From a virus: 62,477 nucleotides of DNA. The translations under genes and the position numbers were made by a program. Below are positions 34,618-42,177 of the stretch, in pieces. The stretch covers positions 1 through 62,477 of the IMG/VR virus record IMGVR_UViG_3300010430_006910; one strand, given 5' to 3'. Below the pieces are notes generated by a model that made no database searches, was not told where the DNA came from, and worked only from the letters and a program-made list of their open reading frames with translations. The first letter of the stretch is position 1. Every line of letters begins with the position of its first letter.

Positions 34618-35036
34618 ACTATCTCCATGTGTTGTTTGGGAACGAGTTTTATGCTTTCGCAATTTTTTTTTAGGTGATTTGCTAGCCGTTTCGGGCTGTT
34701 CCAGATGTGAGTCATGTAACTGTATTTCTGTTGGGGATCGACACCGACTTCTTTTAGGATACCCTTTCGGACTTTCGATAATCTTTTCCGCTCATTCGGT
34801 TTATGAATAAACCTGCTGATTACCGGATAAAACTTTGAGTATTCAGCTTTCAATTCGGGATTTTTATTAACATCTAACAGGGACTTTGCGCCATGCAGTT
34901 GAACGAAAATGCCGTATTTTAGAGTACCTGTTTTAATGGTAACAAAATCAACGGTGTGTCCATCCGCCTCGATGGTGACCAAACCATAAGGATAGCTCAA
35001 TGTTTTTTCAAATTTTTTCCATTCCTGTGCTGTCAT
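34614..35036 (-). CDS. Hypothetical early protein
   Basis: 140 aa. An N-terminal mixed alpha/beta part (YGLVTIEADGHTVDFVTIK cut by its Gly) and a basic helical part (NERKRLSKVRKGILKEVGV). Coupled to the next gene by ATGA. No family recognised; nucleic-acid binding is possible from its charge. Confidence 0.5.
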   Translation of the reverse strand: MTAQEWKKFEKTLSYPYGLVTIEADGHTVDFVTIKTGTLKYGIFVQLHGAKSLLDVNKNPELKAEYSKFYPVISRFIHKPNERKRLSKVRKGILKEVGVDPQQKYSYMTHIWNSPKRLANHLKKNCESIKLVPKQHMEIV

Positions 35037-35039
35037 TTT

Positions 35040-35732
35040 CTACTTTTGCTCCTCGTTATTTTTGCTCTTAGTACCTAATGTCGTCACATCATCAAGTGAC
35101 TGAGTGAATTTGAATATCATTCCCCATCTCCAAAAATGGACAATCGCGATAAAACAGAAGATGGAGGTTTGGGACAGGTGAAACAGCATTTCCGGCTCAG
35201 TCCAATCCATCTGCGCCTTTGATTGTATTTGCAATATTTTGGAAATGATCGTTGCGATAGCGATGGCATTAAAGATTACCTGAAATATTACTGAATTGTA
35301 GATATACCAGAACCAGTCCTCTTTATTGTCTGGCACATAAAAGAACTTTTTGATAATTTTTGACATAAGTTTCTCTCTGCTGTATTTAAATAGGTAGGTT
35401 ATATGCTTAAGATTTTCGCATTTATCGGTCTCGTGAGTGCAATTCAGGCAATCCTCAAAAGCATTGTAATCATGCGTAAACGCCGAAATCGGTATTTCTA
35501 TAAAAGTTACATTAAGAGTTTGGTTCGTCTGGATAATTGGTTGTGGATTAACTATTTCATTCTCTTTATTGCCGCTGTTCTGGAAACTTTCAGGATTCCA
35601 CCACTTGCCTATCTTCCTCCAGAATGTGAATTCGGGCCCCTTACAATTATTTTTGCAATACTTTTCAGCGTTCACCTTCTTCTGTTCGAGGCACTCAGGA
35701 AAAAGAGGATTATGTTCGATGATCCCGATCAT
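35040..35732 (-). CDS. Cysteine-rich membrane protein, early region
   Basis: 230 aa. Cysteines cluster in the N-terminal half (YCKNNCKG; CLNCTHETDKCENL) and two membrane segments occupy the C-terminal half (SVIFQVIFNAIAIATIISKIL; LFHLSQTSIFCFIAIVHFW). It overlaps the stop of the upstream gene (ATGA). A membrane protein in the early operon could act in superinfection exclusion, but this is a guess. Confidence 0.5.
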   Translation of the reverse strand: MIGIIEHNPLFPECLEQKKVNAEKYCKNNCKGPEFTFWRKIGKWWNPESFQNSGNKENEIVNPQPIIQTNQTLNVTFIEIPISAFTHDYNAFEDCLNCTHETDKCENLKHITYLFKYSREKLMSKIIKKFFYVPDNKEDWFWYIYNSVIFQVIFNAIAIATIISKILQIQSKAQMDWTEPEMLFHLSQTSIFCFIAIVHFWRWGMIFKFTQSLDDVTTLGTKSKNNEEQK

Positions 35733-36211
35733 AAATCTAGCTCCAATTGATTTGTGGCTCTCTTGTCGATTGTCTTTTTTACCCTCAAGGTATCTTGCAC
35801 CATGTGGGTAAACTTCTTTTCAAACCTTTGATACGTTTCAGGGCTTAAATCCCCAATTACATCCAGTAACGCCCGAACGGCATCCGTGGCTGATTTCTGG
35901 TAATCTGCCGCCATCTGGTTATCATCTCCCTTGCACATCGCTACTTTTTTAGGAAGTGGAACAATTGCAAATCCGCACTCCCATGCCATCAGTTGCAGGC
36001 AGTCAAAATTCTGTTTGAATTTCATGGCAGGGATTAATAGCTCGGAAGGAAACGGCAGATCTTCATTCAGCGAGCTTATCCGGCAAAGGTAAGAATGTGT
36101 TTTACATACATGGTCAGCAAGTTCATAAACTGTTTTATTCTTGCCGGAATTGCGTCCTTTGCCGTGGACAAGCTCGTTTTGTTTGATTTTAAAGGTTGAC
36201 TGGAAACTCAT
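35729..36211 (-). CDS. CII-like regulatory protein, early region
   Basis: 160 aa. N-terminal helix-turn-helix-like part, central conserved-looking FDCLQLMAWECGFAIVPLP, and a C-terminal ATDAVRALLDVIGDLSPETY followed by a coiled coil. The pattern is that of phage regulatory CII-type proteins. First gene of the long early operon, just after a 9-bp inverted repeat. Confidence 0.5.
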   Translation of the reverse strand: MSFQSTFKIKQNELVHGKGRNSGKNKTVYELADHVCKTHSYLCRISSLNEDLPFPSELLIPAMKFKQNFDCLQLMAWECGFAIVPLPKKVAMCKGDDNQMAADYQKSATDAVRALLDVIGDLSPETYQRFEKKFTHMVQDTLRVKKTIDKRATNQLELDL

Positions 36212-36253
36212 TACAATTTCTCCCGAAAATTATAATGGTTTTTTGCCCTGCGG

Positions 36254-36290
36254 ATTGTTATATTCAGTATATGTAATTGCGTATAACAAT
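36254..36290. promoter_or_regulatory. Inverted repeat upstream of the early operon
   Basis: ATTGTTATA (36254-36262) and TATAACAAT (36282-36290) form a perfect 9-bp inverted repeat with a 19-nt spacer, between the Ner-like gene and the first early gene. Likely an operator for the repressor at 36611 or the Ner-like protein. The TATAAC half resembles an attC core by chance. Confidence 0.5.
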
Positions 36291-36294
36291 ACAT

Positions 36295-36507
36295 CTAGGC
36301 TGCCCTTTCGGTAAGTCTAACAATGTGTGAATATAGCTTCAGGATTGATTTAAGTATCCGGCGCAGTGCATTTTCGTTCTTACGTTTGTTATCAGGGTCT
36401 AATAGCATTGAAACATAGGCTTGCGTGTAGCCAGAGTCCCTTGCTATTTCCGAAGTGTTAAGAAGACGACGATCAATTTCGTACTCAAATATTTTAATGA
36501 TTTTCAT
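36295..36507 (-). CDS. Small helix-turn-helix protein (Ner/Cro-like)
   Basis: 70 aa from MKIIKIFEYEIDRR; a longer frame to 36564 includes untypical sequence. Helix-turn-helix LNTSEIARDSGYTQAYVSML. It is divergent from the repressor gene at 36611, the position of Ner in Mu, where it shuts down early transcription. Confidence 0.65.
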   Translation of the reverse strand: MKIIKIFEYEIDRRLLNTSEIARDSGYTQAYVSMLLDPDNKRKNENALRRILKSILKLYSHIVRLTERAA

Positions 36508-36610
36508 CGATTGTCTTTTTTTTATTAAATAATTGGTTATAAATCTATAACTCAATATATACAATTGTAGCTAATATGTCAAACAATTTTATATATAATT
36601 ATATATAATT
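36508..36610. promoter_or_regulatory. Divergent switch region between Ner-like gene and repressor
   Basis: 103 bp, very AT-rich. It contains TATATAATTA repeated in tandem just before the repressor ATG (36588-36608) and several TATA/ATTGTA stretches. Promoters and operators of the lysis-lysogeny switch are expected here. Confidence 0.5.
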
Positions 36611-36937
36611 ATGAAAATTGAACTGGATAAAGACCAGATTGGTGAGAGATTAAGGGAGTTTGGGGTTGCTAAATTTGGTAACGTGACAGGCTTTGCAAAA
36701 GCGATGGGGCATACACCTTCTTCATTCCAAGCGGCATACCTCAGCGGAAGAAGTTTACCCGGTTCACCAATGATTGCTCATTTATTGAAGCTAGGTTGCG
36801 ATATACATTGGCTGTATTTTGGTTCCCCATCTCCGGGAAACAAGGTCGATCTTGATTTAGAAGCTGTAACGAGGAATTTATTGGAGAAAAAATCGCAATT
36901 AGAGAGGATTCAAAAGATTATTTCAGAAGGAATATAG
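36611..36937 (+). CDS. Repressor of the Mu-like prophage (HTH_XRE type)
   Basis: 108 aa. N-terminal helix-turn-helix with the ending LLKLGCDIHWLYFG, shared with the regulators at 58735 and 60106 of phage B (GCDxxWLLxG). The C-terminal part is a short coiled coil for dimerisation. Small size suggests no peptidase-type cleavage domain. Divergent to the early genes; it should keep the transposase silent. Confidence 0.7.
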   Translation: MKIELDKDQIGERLREFGVAKFGNVTGFAKAMGHTPSSFQAAYLSGRSLPGSPMIAHLLKLGCDIHWLYFGSPSPGNKVDLDLEAVTRNLLEKKSQLERIQKIISEGI

Positions 36938-36957
36938 CGGTCAATAAGACCGCAACC

Positions 36958-37143
36958 CTAAGTATCTCCATTTATTTTTTTCAATTTTTCGCAAATTATA
37001 ATTAGTGATTCACTAATAGTTGGGGATAGAGAGTGCTCCTCTTCAATATATTGTTGTGCCATTGCTATTGAATTAAGAAGTATGGTAATCTCTCTTATTT
37101 TATTTCTTCTCTTTTCTTTCCTATTCACCCTTGTTTCCTCCAC
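36958..37143 (-). CDS. Small helical protein at the left end of the Mu-like prophage
   Basis: 61 aa from a GTG at 37143 with AGGAGGT six bases before it. Helical, basic N-terminus (VNRKEKRRNKIREI). It converges on the repressor gene. No family recognised; it is the outermost gene at the left end. Confidence 0.55.
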   Translation of the reverse strand: MEETRVNRKEKRRNKIREITILLNSIAMAQQYIEEEHSLSPTISESLIIICEKLKKINGDT

Positions 37144-37615
37144 AATTACCTCCTGATTTTGATAGTAAACTTATTCATATTGGTGATTCCCTCAAAACGA
37201 TTCACCTACAAATACATATTTGGAACGATTGTCATTTATGCCCTTGCGTTTGCCATTATGGCGCAGTTTTATATGCATTAGGGGACATTTTTAAGGGGAC
37301 AAATTTTGATTTTGGCTAATTTTCAATGTCCCGATATGTCCCCTTAGCAATTTTCTCGTATAATTTAGTGTTGACAGTGTGTTCCCGGCTTTTTTAGATG
37401 CGGTAAGCATTGAAAACGGCTCATGTATTTGCAAAATAAGACTTATACGCCGTTCAGGGTGGTTTTGTTGCCGGGTTTTGGTGTGGTAAGTAATTAAAAA
37501 TAAAAATCTTACGAGAACGGGCATTTTTAGAAAAGTTGGCAGGTAATGTGCAAACATCCCTGCGAAAACGCCCTGTTTTTCAATGAATTGTTTGCAGTTA
37601 ATTAGAGATTGTTCA
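37144..37615. other. Non-coding left-end region of the Mu-like prophage
   Basis: 472 bp without a supported gene. It holds nested inverted repeats: GGGGACATT / AATGTCCC (37281-37289, 37325-37332) and AAGGGGACA / TGTCCCCTT (37293-37301, 37337-37345). Farther out are the end repeats L2 and L1 and the CA terminus. Open frames here are judged to be chance. Confidence 0.6.
37531..37615 (-). repeat. Left end of the Mu-like prophage: two inverted end repeats
   Basis: On the minus strand, TG at 37615-37614 is followed 12 nt later by L1 (37586-37603; 15 of 18 positions match R1). L2 (37531-37555) is further inward and carries the TGCCAAC core. They are in inverted orientation relative to the right-end repeats at 5312-5364, as required for transposon ends. 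The wide L1-L2 spacing resembles the uneven L-site spacing known in Mu. Confidence 0.7.
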
Positions 37616-37619
37616 ATAC
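37616..37619. repeat. Target-site duplication ATAC, left-end copy
   Basis: Partner of the copy at 5303-5306. On the minus strand the duplicated bases read GTAT and include the AT of the start codon of the holin-like gene at 5047-5304. Confidence 0.65.
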
Positions 37620-37634
37620 CATTCCTTTAATCCG

Positions 37635-37663
37635 CTCCCTCACACCGGAAGATGAGAGGGAGC
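37635..37663. terminator. Hairpin before the Mu-like insertion
   Basis: Stem GCTCCCTC / GAGGGAGC is followed on the plus strand by CTTTTACTTTTATTTTT, so it could stop transcription leaving the Mu-like prophage toward higher coordinates. On the minus strand it lies between two phage B genes. Confidence 0.4.
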
Positions 37664-37672
37664 CTTTTACTT

Positions 37673-38041
37673 TTATTTTTTGAATACACTGTATGTTTGA
37701 ACAGCCGTTAAAATTGTCTTCAATATTTGACGATACTTTTCAGCTTTTGCGCCCAGCTCAAATTCATCCGATAAATTAACAAGCGTTGCTATCTCAGAAT
37801 CATCCAACTCCATGAATTCCGCTTCTGCCTGTTTATACCCGTCGAACGCGCTAAACAGGTTCATCACAAAACCCCCTGCGTTCACGAGATCAGATGCTGA
37901 TAATAACCCATCCGCCATTGATTTTTCGTAAGCTTCCGCAGCCGAATAATAAGCACGAACTACATCCTCGGCTTCTTCAATTCCATAAATTCCCACCTCT
38001 TTGGGAATATTCACCGAGTTCAACACGACCGGTATTTTCAT
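37673..38041 (-). CDS. Hypothetical helical protein of phage B, before the insertion
   Basis: 122 aa from ATG 38041 (MKIPVVLNSVNIPKE) with AGAGGCG upstream. Helical (EDVVRAYYSAAEAYEKSMAD), acidic. Last phage B gene before the Mu-like insertion, between the amidase and the holin-like gene. Function unknown. Confidence 0.6.
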   Translation of the reverse strand: MKIPVVLNSVNIPKEVGIYGIEEAEDVVRAYYSAAEAYEKSMADGLLSASDLVNAGGFVMNLFSAFDGYKQAEAEFMELDDSEIATLVNLSDEFELGAKAEKYRQILKTILTAVQTYSVFKK

Positions 38042-38073
38042 AACGCCTCTTTCTCTTAAATCCAATTTACACC

Positions 38074-38652
38074 TCACTTCTTTGGTAAATAAATATTATT
38101 ATCACTGAAACCGCTCTTTTTCAAAAAAGACGGTACATCAAAACTTGGGCACGCTTTATTTGCAAACTGGTTATGCCCTCCAATTTGTATATGCGGATGG
38201 CGCAAAACCATATATTTCAAGTACACGAGTAAAGATTTAATTTGTGCTTCAGTTCTGGTATCTTTAGGATTTAACTTTTCATCAACACCTCCGGCATACA
38301 CAACATGCCTTGCATGGCTATTTTCGCCGGCGACGCCCCAGGTCATTTCATTATAATCAACGTATCCATCTGTATTGAATGGTTGGATGTTCACAAGCTC
38401 CCCGTCGAGTCTGATTAAATCGCTGTAACCCGGTCGGTCCCAACCACGCCCCTTTAATTTTTTTACATCCGTTCCGGCAATTCGTTCCTTTGGAAGACAA
38501 TCACGGTTAGGGTAAATATTTCCCCTATATTTTACTTTACCGTCTGGCATATCACAAGGTCCCATGTGCCATTGAAGAATGTGCGAAATCCCCGTATCAT
38601 GCTTGGGCGGTGTAGCCGTGCAATGTATAATCAACAATTCAAGTTTTTTCAT
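38074..38652 (-). CDS. N-acetylmuramoyl-L-alanine amidase (endolysin, Amidase_2 type)
   Basis: 192 aa. Zinc ligands are visible at H10 (LLIIHCTATP), H160 (IQIGGHNQFANKACPSFDV) and C168, with GRGWDRPGYSDLI in between, as in T7 lysozyme-type amidases. It cleaves the bond between muramic acid and L-alanine in peptidoglycan. No signal peptide, so a holin is needed, and the holin-like gene at 5047-5304 would follow it two genes later in intact phage B. Confidence 0.9.
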   Translation of the reverse strand: MKKLELLIIHCTATPPKHDTGISHILQWHMGPCDMPDGKVKYRGNIYPNRDCLPKERIAGTDVKKLKGRGWDRPGYSDLIRLDGELVNIQPFNTDGYVDYNEMTWGVAGENSHARHVVYAGGVDEKLNPKDTRTEAQIKSLLVYLKYMVLRHPHIQIGGHNQFANKACPSFDVPSFLKKSGFSDNNIYLPKK

Positions 38653-38666
38653 TTCATTACCTTCAC

Positions 38667-39152
38667 TTAAAACACTCTTTCATCAAGTTCATAATATGGT
38701 AACCATCTGTGACGAAAAATATAATTCAACTCACCTGCAACAATCAGCGTATCCGCCTGTTCAACTTCATATTCATCACTGTCGTATATAAATTCACATG
38801 TACCATATTTAGAAACAAAAGCAGTTATCGAATTTTCCAATAATTTTTTTATATCATTGATTAACCGGGCGGCTGCTATTTTCGGATTCTTTTTTGTTGT
38901 ACTTTGCCGGAGACCAAATGTTATAATCAAATCAAGATCCTCGTGATAACCATCATCATCGTAAACACCACGGTTAATACCATCTATAATATTCACAAGC
39001 AAAGTTGTTTCTTCCGGGATATCATCTTGCCACATGTGTTTTACATCACTTTCAAGAACGTCACTGTAATAATCGTTTTCAGTTCTTATGGTTGCCAAGG
39101 CAGCGATTACATCTTTTATAAATGATTCTCTGAATTCCATATCAATATTCAC
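38667..39152 (-). CDS. Tail terminator-like protein of phage B, tentative
   Basis: 161 aa. Alternating helix and strand with LDLIITFGLRQSTTKKN, a helix (AARLINDIKKLLENS) and a closing strand (GELNYIFRHRWLPYY) resembles gpU-type minor tail/terminator proteins. The position after the FII-like connector also fits. Assigned by style and order. Confidence 0.5.
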   Translation of the reverse strand: MNIDMEFRESFIKDVIAALATIRTENDYYSDVLESDVKHMWQDDIPEETTLLVNIIDGINRGVYDDDGYHEDLDLIITFGLRQSTTKKNPKIAAARLINDIKKLLENSITAFVSKYGTCEFIYDSDEYEVEQADTLIVAGELNYIFRHRWLPYYELDERVF

Positions 39153-39468
39153 TCACGATATGTTCACGAAGAATTAAAAGAGTTATTTTTGTACTGTCTC
39201 TTTTTGGCTCGGTTACTTTATAATCAGAGCTGCCAATTGTTATCACGACCGAACCGATGTCAATCCCATCAATATCATCCTGGTTAATCATTATGCTTGG
39301 TTTGCCCGCTTCAAAACGATGATCTTTCATGTTGTATGATTCATGCTCACTGATAAAATGAACTTCAACACTCTTGTTAGCTCCACCGGTATTGCTTAAA
39401 ACTGCTGTTGTTTCAAGCCCGGTGTTGAAAAACAATTCATGGATATCATCATAGGCGGGCATGGTCAC
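39142..39468 (-). CDS. Head-tail joining protein (gpFII-like), tentative
   Basis: 108 aa, beta-rich (VEVHFISEHESYN; IGSVVITIGSSDYKVTEPK; TLLILREHIV). The strand pattern ending in a Y-x-V turn before the final strand is typical of FII-type connectors. Overlaps both neighbours by short junctions. Confidence 0.5.
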   Translation of the reverse strand: MTMPAYDDIHELFFNTGLETTAVLSNTGGANKSVEVHFISEHESYNMKDHRFEAGKPSIMINQDDIDGIDIGSVVITIGSSDYKVTEPKRDSTKITLLILREHIVSEY

Positions 39469-39956
39469 CTATCCACTTTTACTTGTTTCAGTTTCATCGG
39501 AATTGAAATTGTCGTCTTATCCGTGGTATCAATCACTGTTTGCGTTCGGTAAAACTGGTATCTTTTTTTATCATATATGCTACTGGCAACTGACACGCTG
39601 TCACTGGTTGTTAATGTTGTTAATGTGTCAATATTGAATATGTTGGACTTATCATCCGTTCCTTGGAAATAGACTTTTGCATTTAACGTATCAGTACCGG
39701 GTTTTATATAATCCGCTGGATCCGCTGTTAAAGTAAAAGGATAGTCATACCAGCTGAAATCATCGCATTTCCAGAGTGTAAACCATTCTGTATTTTTGAC
39801 TGCATTCTGGCTGTCGGATTGAGCGACCACCGTCCACTCTGCAATAAATAGGTTTTGATCTTCACTAACTTCCGTGGATACTTCCGCCTGCCCCCATGAT
39901 TCTCCGAATATAACAAGCGCCATCAATAATACTAACAAGCCTCTATGCTTACGCAT
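39465..39956 (-). CDS. Exported protein with signal peptide in the head-tail module
   Basis: 163 aa from ATG 39956, which overlaps the preceding stop. The N-terminus MRKHRGLLVLLMALVIFGES followed by WGQAEV is a clear signal peptide; the rest is beta-rich and rich in Thr, Ser and Asp. A secreted protein is unusual between capsid and connector genes. It may be a cargo gene affecting the cell surface, or a misplaced virion protein. Confidence 0.55.
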   Translation of the reverse strand: MRKHRGLLVLLMALVIFGESWGQAEVSTEVSEDQNLFIAEWTVVAQSDSQNAVKNTEWFTLWKCDDFSWYDYPFTLTADPADYIKPGTDTLNAKVYFQGTDDKSNIFNIDTLTTLTTSDSVSVASSIYDKKRYQFYRTQTVIDTTDKTTISIPMKLKQVKVDR

Positions 39957-40233
39957 CTTCTCCCCCTTCCCCGGTTTTATCAGTGTTTTTCGATTTTGAT
40001 GTTTTGCTTCCACTGGAAACCAATTTTTTGATCGCTGGACTGTTTTCTTCGCAATGAATAATCGCACGACCGGAGCCGACTAATACTTCTTTATCATGCC
40101 CCGAAACTGTCACAACATCACCGGGTTCACACGGCATCGCTGTTTCTTCACCATGCCCTTTAACCCTGCATTTTTTAGTGATAACTACCTCCTGTGGCAG
40201 TGTTTTTTTCTTCATACCTGCGTATGTAATCAT
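39949..40233 (-). CDS. Small protein downstream of the capsid gene
   Basis: 94 aa. An N-terminal basic part (KKKTLPQEVVITKKCRVKG) with a beta-like segment (EPGDVVTVSGHDKEVLVGSG) and an acidic, disordered tail (TGEGGEDA). It could be a head decoration or completion protein from its position. Not recognised. Confidence 0.5.
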   Translation of the reverse strand: MITYAGMKKKTLPQEVVITKKCRVKGHGEETAMPCEPGDVVTVSGHDKEVLVGSGRAIIHCEENSPAIKKLVSSGSKTSKSKNTDKTGEGGEDA

Positions 40234-40254
40234 TTAATTTGTCTCCTGTTTTAT

Positions 40255-42177
40255 TTATGCAACAGCGTTGCTTCCAATTGAGAATGATAATGGATACTTT
40301 GTAACTGCGTCAACATGAACGAAAATTGTTATTTCAACATTTCCTGCATCGCTACCCGCTAATTTATCATTGACCATTATTTCGTACATACCCCAGTCGC
40401 ACAATATCAGTTGCTCCCAGGCTCCAAAGAATAGGTGATGAGCACTAACATTGTTTGTGGATTTTAGCGGGTAACCGTTTACTTCACCATTATTCATGAT
40501 AAACATCGGATAACCGTCAACAATTGGTGTTGTTTTTAATGCCCCTTTTATCCCCGGAGTTGTTACCCATTGCATTGTGCTGATATCCGCGTCTGCGGTT
40601 TCAATGTCAGTTTCAAATTCTACAATTTTATTCCAAGTTAAGGAGCTGATATTAACACTCCCAACGCCAGACGTATTTGCTAACCCCTGTGGCTGGTTGT
40701 CTGCACCTGTACCGTGTAAAAGTGCGGTTTCAACACCATTTCTTGCTTTCCCTAGCAAATCTTTCATTACAAGAAGTTCAATGGAAGGAGCAGATTGCAA
40801 CATCATTGTTTTTGTATACTTTCTTTGACCGCGTCCAAATTTTGGGGAAGCTGTTTTGTTTGTGAAATTCATATCGGATGCAGATCCGGCATCACCTTCT
40901 TCACCCCATGCAAATCCACCTTCGCTGGTCTGTACAGGCAAAGATATATCAGATTTCAAACCCGATAGAATTGTGATACCAGCTTCACCCAGAACTGATG
41001 CGGCACGAAGATATTCAATAAATCCGTCCTCCATGTGCTCAACCCCAACAAGAGCGGCACCAGTGGTTGATCCGCTTGTCTTCATTGTCCTTTGGTTTAA
41101 TATTCTGGCAGCGAATCTGTTAAATACTTTTGGGTGAATAAAAAAGCTGTCTTTTCGCGGAGCAACTTTAAGAACTTCTCTTACCGCTGTGTCATACTCG
41201 CGTTCAATACCGGCTTCTTCCCGTTTCCCTGAAATGATTGATTGAATCATCCGCAAAGGCGAATAATCGTCCATTTCCTTACCGGTTAAATCCAAGTCCG
41301 TTGCTGGTGTTTCAACCGGTTTACTTTTATCCATTCTTTCCCAGCATCTTTCCTTGAATTCCAGAACGCTTATTCCTGATGAACGCGCTTCTGAAATCAA
41401 TTCATCCACCTTGGGGATGCTGTTGCCGAATCTTTTACCCCATTCTTCGATTTCCGAGACACGTTCACGTTCTTCGCGAACTGCATCCTCTGCATTCTTT
41501 TCAGTTGGTTTCATCTCACTTCTCTCCTTGATAGTTATCGTGACGTCACTTAATCTTTTATTTTGCTCTGCAAGCCCTGCTTCAATAAGTTCAATTTTTT
41601 TTAGAACATCTTCTGAAGGGTTCAATTCACTTCTCATTTTCGATCTTTGGTCGGCACCGATTGGCGTAACCGAGTCTTCCATCGGTTTCCATTTTTTCCT
41701 GATAATCAGGTCCATACCATCGGCATAATCATTTCGGTAAACTTTACCATCAATATTTGTTTCTTCTCCGGGGGCAAGTCTTATGCTATGCTCACTATAT
41801 GTCCTGTAACCTACGCTGGTATCGGTTACATGCCCTTCCCTTATTTTCGTCCATAAGTTAGCCTCAACCTCAGAGATGAAATTTCTGCCGGTAAGTATGT
41901 CACCTTCAACTGTAAGATTACGAGTTGAGCCAACAACATCCTCATCACTCCATCGGCTGTGATTTCGTAACAATGGTATTTGTTTCGATTCCGGTAATTC
42001 AACCCCGGACATGAGAAGAATTTCACGAATAGGTTCCCATCTTGCCCAATCAAATACAACAGTAGGATCTTCAGTCGCTACAATATTCCCTATACTTCTC
42101 TCTTCCTCATTTATACCCTTATTCCCTTCGCGGATTACTACTGCCGACCGGGAATATATTCCTTCAAATTTACGCAT
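40255..42177 (-). CDS. Fused prohead protease and HK97-type major capsid protein
   Basis: 640 aa from ATG 42177 (MRKFEGIYSR) with AGGAG upstream. Residues about 1-175 are an S78-type prohead protease: H73 (PLLRNHSRW) and S121 (GHVTDTSVGYR). Then follow a coiled-coil scaffold region (about 185-270) and an HK97 capsid domain (about 300-640: AASVLGEAGITILSGLKSDIS, LHGTGADNQPQGLAN). The single chain would self-cleave during maturation. It overlaps the portal stop. Confidence 0.9.
   Translation of the reverse strand: MRKFEGIYSRSAVVIREGNKGINEEERSIGNIVATEDPTVVFDWARWEPIREILLMSGVELPESKQIPLLRNHSRWSDEDVVGSTRNLTVEGDILTGRNFISEVEANLWTKIREGHVTDTSVGYRTYSEHSIRLAPGEETNIDGKVYRNDYADGMDLIIRKKWKPMEDSVTPIGADQRSKMRSELNPSEDVLKKIELIEAGLAEQNKRLSDVTITIKERSEMKPTEKNAEDAVREERERVSEIEEWGKRFGNSIPKVDELISEARSSGISVLEFKERCWERMDKSKPVETPATDLDLTGKEMDDYSPLRMIQSIISGKREEAGIEREYDTAVREVLKVAPRKDSFFIHPKVFNRFAARILNQRTMKTSGSTTGAALVGVEHMEDGFIEYLRAASVLGEAGITILSGLKSDISLPVQTSEGGFAWGEEGDAGSASDMNFTNKTASPKFGRGQRKYTKTMMLQSAPSIELLVMKDLLGKARNGVETALLHGTGADNQPQGLANTSGVGSVNISSLTWNKIVEFETDIETADADISTMQWVTTPGIKGALKTTPIVDGYPMFIMNNGEVNGYPLKSTNNVSAHHLFFGAWEQLILCDWGMYEIMVNDKLAGSDAGNVEITIFVHVDAVTKYPLSFSIGSNAVA

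Larger units (their letters stand above)
5307..37615 (-). mobile_element. Mu-like transposable prophage, about 32.3 kb, nested inside phage B
   Basis: It contains a MuA-like transposase and homologues of Mu gpF, gp27, gp28, gp29, gpG, gp36 and gp37, plus capsid and tail genes. Both termini start with TG (reading inward) exactly 12 nt before an AATTA element of the end repeat. The flanks carry the same 4 bp (ATAC, 5303-5306 and 37616-37619). The transposase/repressor end is at the high coordinates and the right end is at 5307. No interrupted gene was seen inside it. Confidence 0.85.

Noticed and set aside
35403-35811. Plus-strand frames with hydrophobic translations opposite 35040-35732
   Set aside because: The minus-strand gene is coupled by ATGA to its neighbours and has a coherent Cys-rich plus membrane architecture; the antisense frames have no ribosome site.
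36254-36290. A further attC site in the Mu-like regulatory region (TATAACAAT)
   Set aside because: It is a plain perfect inverted repeat without inner stem or bulge, between regulatory genes; an operator is more likely.
37291-37557. Open frame of 88 codons at the left end of the Mu-like prophage
   Set aside because: It lies across the inverted repeats and end repeat L2, has no ribosome site, and its translation looks random.
26292-37615. Two separate Mu-like elements in tandem, split at 26.3 kb
   Set aside because: No second left end, no duplicated transposase or structural genes, and the gene set from both sides makes one complete phage.
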